Below are positions 40,106 to 44,276 of a stretch of DNA of 44,276 nt, piece by piece. The DNA is from Planctomycetota bacterium (GTDB lineage Bacteria > Planctomycetota > J058), in NCBI GenBank assembly GCA_019636275.1, contig JAHBXY010000069.1, forward strand, positions 1 to 44,276, written 5' to 3'. The position numbers and the translations under genes were made by a program. The notes beneath the pieces are model-generated. The model saw only the letters and a program-made list of their open reading frames with translations. It searched no databases and was not told where the DNA came from. Every line of letters begins with the position of its first letter. Within the stretch, counting starts at the first letter, position 1.

Positions 40106-41878
40106 TCAGGGGCCGGTGGAGGTGCGGACGAGCGGGAGGAGCTCCCAGGTCTGCGTGTTCGGCGCGCGGCCCGGGTCAGAGCGCGGGCCCTCGTAGTCGA
40201 GCTGCAGCCAGTAGTCGGAGCGCTTGTTCTGGCCGGTCTGCTCCAGGCCGACCCGCACCTGGTACCAGCCGTCGTAGCCGGGGTTGGTGACCGGGAAGTA
40301 GATCTGGCCGCGGCCGCGGGCGTGGTTCAGGCGCTTGCCGTCCTTGTCGAAGATCGCCACGTGGGCGTCGACGTTGCGGTCCTTCAGCCAGACCGTCACC
40401 CAGATCGGCTTGTTCCTGGCCGAGACGAAGCGGAAGGGGTCGCTCCACCACTCGCCGGCCGGACGGGTGTCCATGTCGGCGGCGGCCTCGAACTCCTGGC
40501 GCGTGCGGCGCGACGGGGTCGCCGGCCGGCGGCCCTGCGAGCCGTCGCGGGCATACATGACGTACCCGCCCGGCGGGACCGAGATCCGCGCCCAGCCGTG
40601 CTCGTTGGTCCAGACGTCGCCGACGCCCAGCGCGTAGTCGTGCAGCTTCACGTTCGGGCCGAAGCTCGTGCGCACCCACTCCGTCCGCCAGGAGCTGTTG
40701 CTGTCGTTGAAGCCGGCCAGCAGGTTGCCCTCGCGCTCGAGCACGTAGAGGTCCTGATCGGCCCAGCGCTCGATCCCCTGGCCGCGGGCGAACATGTGGT
40801 GGATCCAGACGAGGTTCAGCATCCACTCGCGGACGCTGCCGTCGTCCTCGAACAGGTCGAGCCAGTAGACCTTCGGGTAGCCGGGCGCGGCCATGATGAA
40901 CGCGTGGGCCAGGTTGCTGCGCATGAACAGGTGCAGCCCGTTGGCGCGCCGGTGCGTGTCGTGGTTGTTGCAGAAGGTGACCGAGCGCTCGGTGTCGGGG
41001 AAGCGGTTGCGCAGGCGGCGCATGTCGAAGTAGCCGTTGCCGTGCGCCATGGAGAGCAGCTCGAAGAACAGCGTGAAGTCGAACACGCTCGAGCGGCGGT
41101 TGACGCCGTTCACCCACCAGCTCAGGGTGTTGGGGTTGCCGTCGTAGAACTCGCCCACGGCGAAGCGGCTCTGCCCCATGCCCTCCTGCACCTGGTAGAG
41201 GAGGCCCTCGGTGAAGCCGGGCGGCATGTGCTTGACCGCGTCGATGCGGTAGCCGTCGACGCCCGTCTGCTTGTCGAACCAGCGGATCCAGCGGAACAGG
41301 TTGTCGCGCACGTAGGGGACGCCCTGGGCCATGTCCGCGAGGCCGGCCAGCTCGCCGTCCCAGTCGCCCTGGCCGCCGTGGTGGAAGTCCCACCAGGCCA
41401 TGGGGAAGCGGCCGGGGCCCTCGGAGCCGCGCGGCGTGAAGGTGTACTTGTTGCCGTCGCCGCCCGCCCGGTGGTTCGGGACGATGTCCGCGTAGACGTC
41501 GAGCCCGTTGGCGTGGGCGATGGAGACCATCTTGAGGAGGTTCTCCTTCGTCCCCCACTTCGTCGGGATCGTCCCCTTCTGGTCCTTGCTGCCCAGGTCG
41601 TAGGGGTCGTACATGTCGTAGCCCGACGAGAAGCCGCCGCCGGCGCCCTTGCACGGGGGCGGGATCCACAGGCCCGTGAAGCCCCACTCGCGCAGCTGGG
41701 GCATCATGCGGGAGAGGGTCTCCCACCACTGCTCGTTGTTGCGCGACCACGGCGTGCGGTCCGGCTGGTCCCAGTACCACGCCTGCAGCATGACCCCGTT
41801 GACGTCCTGAGCCCGCGCCGACGCGCCGGACACCAGGAGGAGGAGCGCGACCACCGAGGACACGAGCGCCTGACGCAT
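40106..41878 (-). CDS. Secreted GH13 alpha-amylase
   Basis: 590 aa from ATG 41878, with AAGGA 9 nt upstream; a GTG two codons earlier is close to that site. The signal peptide is MRQALVSSVVALLLLVSGAS...ARA. The GH13 barrel has GLWIPPPCKG, DIVPNHR, GYRIDAVKH (nucleophile D213), AVGEFYDG (acid/base E243) and CNNHDTH (D307). The layout resembles maltotetraose/maltohexaose-forming or alpha-amylases with QAWYWD at the N-terminus. An all-beta C-domain follows (GWARISVPPGGYVMYARDG). The last part, about 150 residues, is a further beta-sandwich (PIWVTVWLKDRNVDAHVAIF, PGYDGWYQVRVGL), perhaps a starch- or cell-binding module. It hydrolyses extracellular alpha-glucan, with GH15 at 6023 able to act on the products (inference). 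Confidence 0.94.
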   Translation of the reverse strand: MRQALVSSVVALLLLVSGASARAQDVNGVMLQAWYWDQPDRTPWSRNNEQWWETLSRMMPQLREWGFTGLWIPPPCKGAGGGFSSGYDMYDPYDLGSKDQKGTIPTKWGTKENLLKMVSIAHANGLDVYADIVPNHRAGGDGNKYTFTPRGSEGPGRFPMAWWDFHHGGQGDWDGELAGLADMAQGVPYVRDNLFRWIRWFDKQTGVDGYRIDAVKHMPPGFTEGLLYQVQEGMGQSRFAVGEFYDGNPNTLSWWVNGVNRRSSVFDFTLFFELLSMAHGNGYFDMRRLRNRFPDTERSVTFCNNHDTHRRANGLHLFMRSNLAHAFIMAAPGYPKVYWLDLFEDDGSVREWMLNLVWIHHMFARGQGIERWADQDLYVLEREGNLLAGFNDSNSSWRTEWVRTSFGPNVKLHDYALGVGDVWTNEHGWARISVPPGGYVMYARDGSQGRRPATPSRRTRQEFEAAADMDTRPAGEWWSDPFRFVSARNKPIWVTVWLKDRNVDAHVAIFDKDGKRLNHARGRGQIYFPVTNPGYDGWYQVRVGLEQTGQNKRSDYWLQLDYEGPRSDPGRAPNTQTWELLPLVRTSTGP

Positions 41879-42097
41879 GACCACCTGTCCTTTGCGAGTC
41901 CCCTGACCCGCCGTCAGGAGAAGGGAGACGCCACCAGCGAGGATCGGACAGCTCCTTTCTAACGAGTGGTCCGTATTGGAATTGTGAAAGCGCCTCCCGA
42001 CCGCCGGTCGCCCTGCCGCGGCGGTGACTTAGCGCGTCACGGGCGGGGTCGGGGCGGCGGTTCCCCGTCGGGCCGGGGGTGGTACCCTGACGCACCT
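41879..42097. promoter_or_regulatory. Divergent promoter region of amylase and ammonia-lyase genes
   Basis: 219 bp between divergent genes. It contains a marked AT-richer patch (about 41955-41992, CGTATTGGAATTGTGAAAG), one of the few in the window and a natural place for promoters. No convincing -35/-10 pair with standard spacing is seen on either strand. The half nearest the lyase (42000-42090) is plain GC-rich sequence. Confidence 0.4.
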
Positions 42098-44119
42098 ATG
42101 ACGGAGTCGAGCGGGATCGAGCGCGTCGTCCTCACCGGCCATGACCTGACGATCGAGGAGGTGGTGGCCGTGGCCCGCCGGCGGGTGCCGGTCAGCCTGG
42201 CGGAGCCGGCGCGGCGGCGCGTGCGCTGCTGCCGGCGCATGGTCGACGTGCTCCTGCAGCGGGGCGAGAAGGTCTACGGGCTGACGACCGGCTTCGGCAA
42301 GCTGCGCGACGTGCGGATCGCCAACAAGGACGTCGAGCGCCTGCAGATGAACCTGATCCGCAGCCACGCCGTGGGCGTGGGCGCGCCGTTCGACGAGGAC
42401 GTCGTGCGCGCGGCGATCGTCCTGCGGGCGAACACCCTGGCCCGGGGCAACTCGGGGATCCGGCTGGAGACGCTCGAGGCGCTGGTGGCGCTCCTCAACG
42501 ACGGGGTCTACCCCTACGTGCCGCAGCAGGGGTCGGTCGGCTGCTCGGGCGACCTGGCGCCCCTGTCGCACCTGGCGCTCGTCGTCACCGGCGACCCGGG
42601 CGGGCGCGTCCTGCCGCGCGCCGCCCGGCGCGACGGGGTCGCGCCGGTCACGCGCCCGCGCCCCGACGAGTTCGTGGCCTGCGGCGAGGTCGCCTGGGCC
42701 GAGGCGGCCCTGACCGCGACGCCGACCTTCCGCCCGGTGACGCTCGGCGCCAAGGAGGGGCTGGCGCTCAACAACGGCACGCAGTTCATGACGGCGGTCG
42801 CCTGCCTGGCCCTCCACGACGCCGCGATCGGCATGTCCTGGGCGGAGCTCGCGGTCGCCATGAGCCTCGAGGCGCAGCGCGGGGTGCGCGGCGCCTTCCG
42901 CCCGGAGCTGCACGCGGCGCGCGACCTCTCGCACCAGGCGGCCACGGCGGCGCGGATCCTGGCCCACACCGAGGGCAGCGAGGTGCTGGACGTGCTCCTC
43001 AACACGGCCAGCCTCCGGCGCGTGCGCGCGAGCCTGGCCGAGGTCCGCGACCACCTGGCGCCGTTCGAGCCCACGCCCGGGCTGGAAGAGGTGCGCCGCG
43101 CGATCGACGCGCTCGAGGCCGACGTGCAGGCGCTCGTGCCCGCCGCGGGCCCGGCGCCGGCGGCGATCCTGGCCCTGCGCGGGGCGCCGGCGCGGGCGCA
43201 GATCGAGGGCTACCAGGGCCTCCTGGCGCCGATCCGCGTGCGCGCGACGGCGCTCCTCCAGCGCCTCGACGCGCCCGACGTGCCCTCGCCGCCGCTGGCG
43301 CGCGACGCCCTCGTGCGGGCGCTCGCCGACCTGTCGCACGCGATCCCGGCCGCCCCGCCGGTGCAGGACGACTACTCGCTGCGCTGCGCGCCGCAGGTGC
43401 TCGCCTGCGCCCACCGGGCCCTGGCCCACGTGCGCGAGGTGATCGCGGTCGAGGTGAACGCCGCGACCGACAACCCGCTCCTCTTCCCGCCCGAGCCGCC
43501 GGGCGGCCTCGACGCGGCCGACGACGCCGAGTACGCCCGCTGGCTCGCGGAGCCCGCGCGCGCCGAGGGCCTCGCCGACCTCGTGATCGGCGGCGGCAAC
43601 TTCCACGGCGAGCCGATCGCCAAGGTCATGGACTACTTCGCGATCGCCATGAGCGAGGTGGCGAGCATCGCCGAGCGCCGCGTGGCGCACCTCGTCGACG
43701 CCGCGCTCTCCAACGGCCTGCCGCCCTTCCTCATGGAGTCGAGCGGGCTCAACTCTGGCTTCATGCTCCCGCAGTACACGGCGGCGGCGCTCGTCTCCGA
43801 GAACAAGGTCCTGTGCCACCCGGCGTCGGTCGACTCGATCCCCACCTGCGCCGGGAGCGAGGACCACGTGAGCATGGGCATGACCGCCGCCCGCAAGGCG
43901 GCCACCGTCCTCGACCACGTGCTGCAGGTCGTGGCGATCGAGGTCCTCGCCGCCTACCAGGCCCTGAGCTTCCGCGCGCCGCTGCGCCCGGGGCGCGGGG
44001 TCGAGGCGGCAGCGCGGCACCTGCGCGCGGCCGGGGTCGAGGTGCGCCTCGACGACGGCGTCCTCTACCCGGCCATGCACCACGTGCGCGAGCTCTTGCG
44101 GGCGCCGCCGCCGGGGTGA
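42098..44119 (+). CDS. hutH: Histidine ammonia-lyase-type aromatic amino acid lyase, enlarged
   Basis: 673 aa from ATG 42098; the usual HutH is about 510. Family hallmarks are YGLTTGFGKLRDV, SHAVGVG (the Ser-His expected for histidine rather than phenylalanine/tyrosine), GSVGCSGDLAPLSH, LALNNGTQFMTA, Y426 in QDDYSLRCAPQV, ATDNPLLF, GGNFHGEPIAKVMDY and SVDSIPTCAGSEDHVSMG. The triad that cyclises to the MIO cofactor reads C149-S150-G151 instead of the common Ala-Ser-Gly. Extra length comes mainly from about 125-145 residues between HTEGSEV and QDDYSLRC (about 295-420) and from about 25 after NPLLF. It deaminates histidine to urocanate if truly HutH. No hutU/I/G lies nearby. Confidence 0.9.
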   Translation: MTESSGIERVVLTGHDLTIEEVVAVARRRVPVSLAEPARRRVRCCRRMVDVLLQRGEKVYGLTTGFGKLRDVRIANKDVERLQMNLIRSHAVGVGAPFDEDVVRAAIVLRANTLARGNSGIRLETLEALVALLNDGVYPYVPQQGSVGCSGDLAPLSHLALVVTGDPGGRVLPRAARRDGVAPVTRPRPDEFVACGEVAWAEAALTATPTFRPVTLGAKEGLALNNGTQFMTAVACLALHDAAIGMSWAELAVAMSLEAQRGVRGAFRPELHAARDLSHQAATAARILAHTEGSEVLDVLLNTASLRRVRASLAEVRDHLAPFEPTPGLEEVRRAIDALEADVQALVPAAGPAPAAILALRGAPARAQIEGYQGLLAPIRVRATALLQRLDAPDVPSPPLARDALVRALADLSHAIPAAPPVQDDYSLRCAPQVLACAHRALAHVREVIAVEVNAATDNPLLFPPEPPGGLDAADDAEYARWLAEPARAEGLADLVIGGGNFHGEPIAKVMDYFAIAMSEVASIAERRVAHLVDAALSNGLPPFLMESSGLNSGFMLPQYTAAALVSENKVLCHPASVDSIPTCAGSEDHVSMGMTAARKAATVLDHVLQVVAIEVLAAYQALSFRAPLRPGRGVEAAARHLRAAGVEVRLDDGVLYPAMHHVRELLRAPPPG

Positions 44120-44276
44120 TCCGCGCCGACGGGCAGAGATCACAACAGAGGAGCAGAGGAAGCAGAGAGCCCGAGGCCTCTCGCGCTCGACGCGAGGCGA
44201 GCGACGGGGGCGGACGGCAGCGGAACCGTGCGTGCGTGTCCGAGGCTCGCACCCACCGCCGCCCATCGCCGCAGGT
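44120..44276. other. Window end: purine-rich ACAGAGGA-type stretch, no gene
   Basis: Bases 44140-44172 are a run of near-repeats of ACAGAGGAGCAGAGGAAGCA. It resembles the purine-rich AC(A/G)GAGGA intergenic repeats I recall from many large bacterial genomes. The remainder shows short inverted GC repeats only. Confidence 0.4.

Noticed and set aside
1..44276. tRNA, rRNA or riboswitch genes
   Set aside because: No cloverleaf with a conserved TTCGA arm and no rRNA-like or known riboswitch sequence was recognised. Short TTCGAG matches sit inside the intergenic hairpin repeats.

Overview
The window is extremely GC-rich bacterial DNA. It has few GC-poor spots, and codons end almost always in G or C. 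Gene content (a GGDEF/GAF/sigma-54 regulator, an FHA-Ser/Thr kinase, many secreted beta-propeller, fibronectin and RHS proteins, a divergent DnaA beside a Ycf46-type AAA+ ATPase, and long intergenic spacers with palindromic repeats) suits a large-genome environmental bacterium. Planctomycetota is my first guess and Myxococcota the second. No rRNA, tRNA or other phylogenetic marker settles this.

Layout. (1) 1-7.9 kb: the 3' part of a GGDEF-GAF-sigma54 activator; a secreted SH3b/MepA-type murein endopeptidase; a HEAT-repeat protein that looks frameshifted; a short-chain dehydrogenase followed by a homologue of the Anabaena sensory rhodopsin transducer (ASRT), the pair bounded by two copies of a roughly 140-170 bp repeat that start exactly at gene stop codons; and a GH15 glucoamylase/trehalase-like hydrolase. 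(2) 7.9-18.55 kb: a compact plus-strand cluster bracketed by an exact 26-bp direct repeat. It encodes a possible zinc-ribbon/beta-sandwich protein, then two tandem sets of LysM/peptidoglycan-binding protein plus large metalloprotease. The proteases carry three copies of a metzincin-spaced zinc site (HExxHxxxxxH), each followed by a Met-turn-like C[LI]M[NG]Y and a CGxC motif, and none has a signal peptide. This is the strongest candidate for an undescribed system. (3) 18.55-26.2 kb: a secreted fibronectin-III/NHL protein interrupted by one in-frame amber codon; a divergent RHS-HINT polymorphic toxin with a PD-(D/E)xK-like nuclease tip; a DUF4304-like putative immunity gene; and a decayed integrase-type transposase. 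The toxin tip and its partner gene are visibly poorer in GC than the rest. (4) 26.2-35 kb: an unrecognised membrane protein, a CNNM/CBS hemolysin-like protein, a lipoprotein beta-propeller, an Rrf2 regulator, an FHA-kinase apparently cut by an amber codon, YggU/DUF167 and a DUF1858-like protein. (5) 35-44.3 kb: dnaA with an altered DNA-recognition loop, a candidate origin region, a Ycf46-like ATPase, two unrecognised proteins, a secreted GH13 alpha-amylase and an enlarged histidine ammonia-lyase-type enzyme.

How the parts relate. The GH15 and GH13 enzymes handle alpha-glucans, and the nearby ASRT protein belongs to a family proposed to bind small molecules such as sugars. The middle 18 kb is an accessory island: paralogous protease/LysM sets, RHS toxin and immunity, transposase debris and duplicated gene ends indicate repeated insertion and recombination. 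The outer parts look like ordinary chromosome. Two amber-interrupted genes and one frameshifted gene may be real decay or assembly error; the sequence alone cannot tell.
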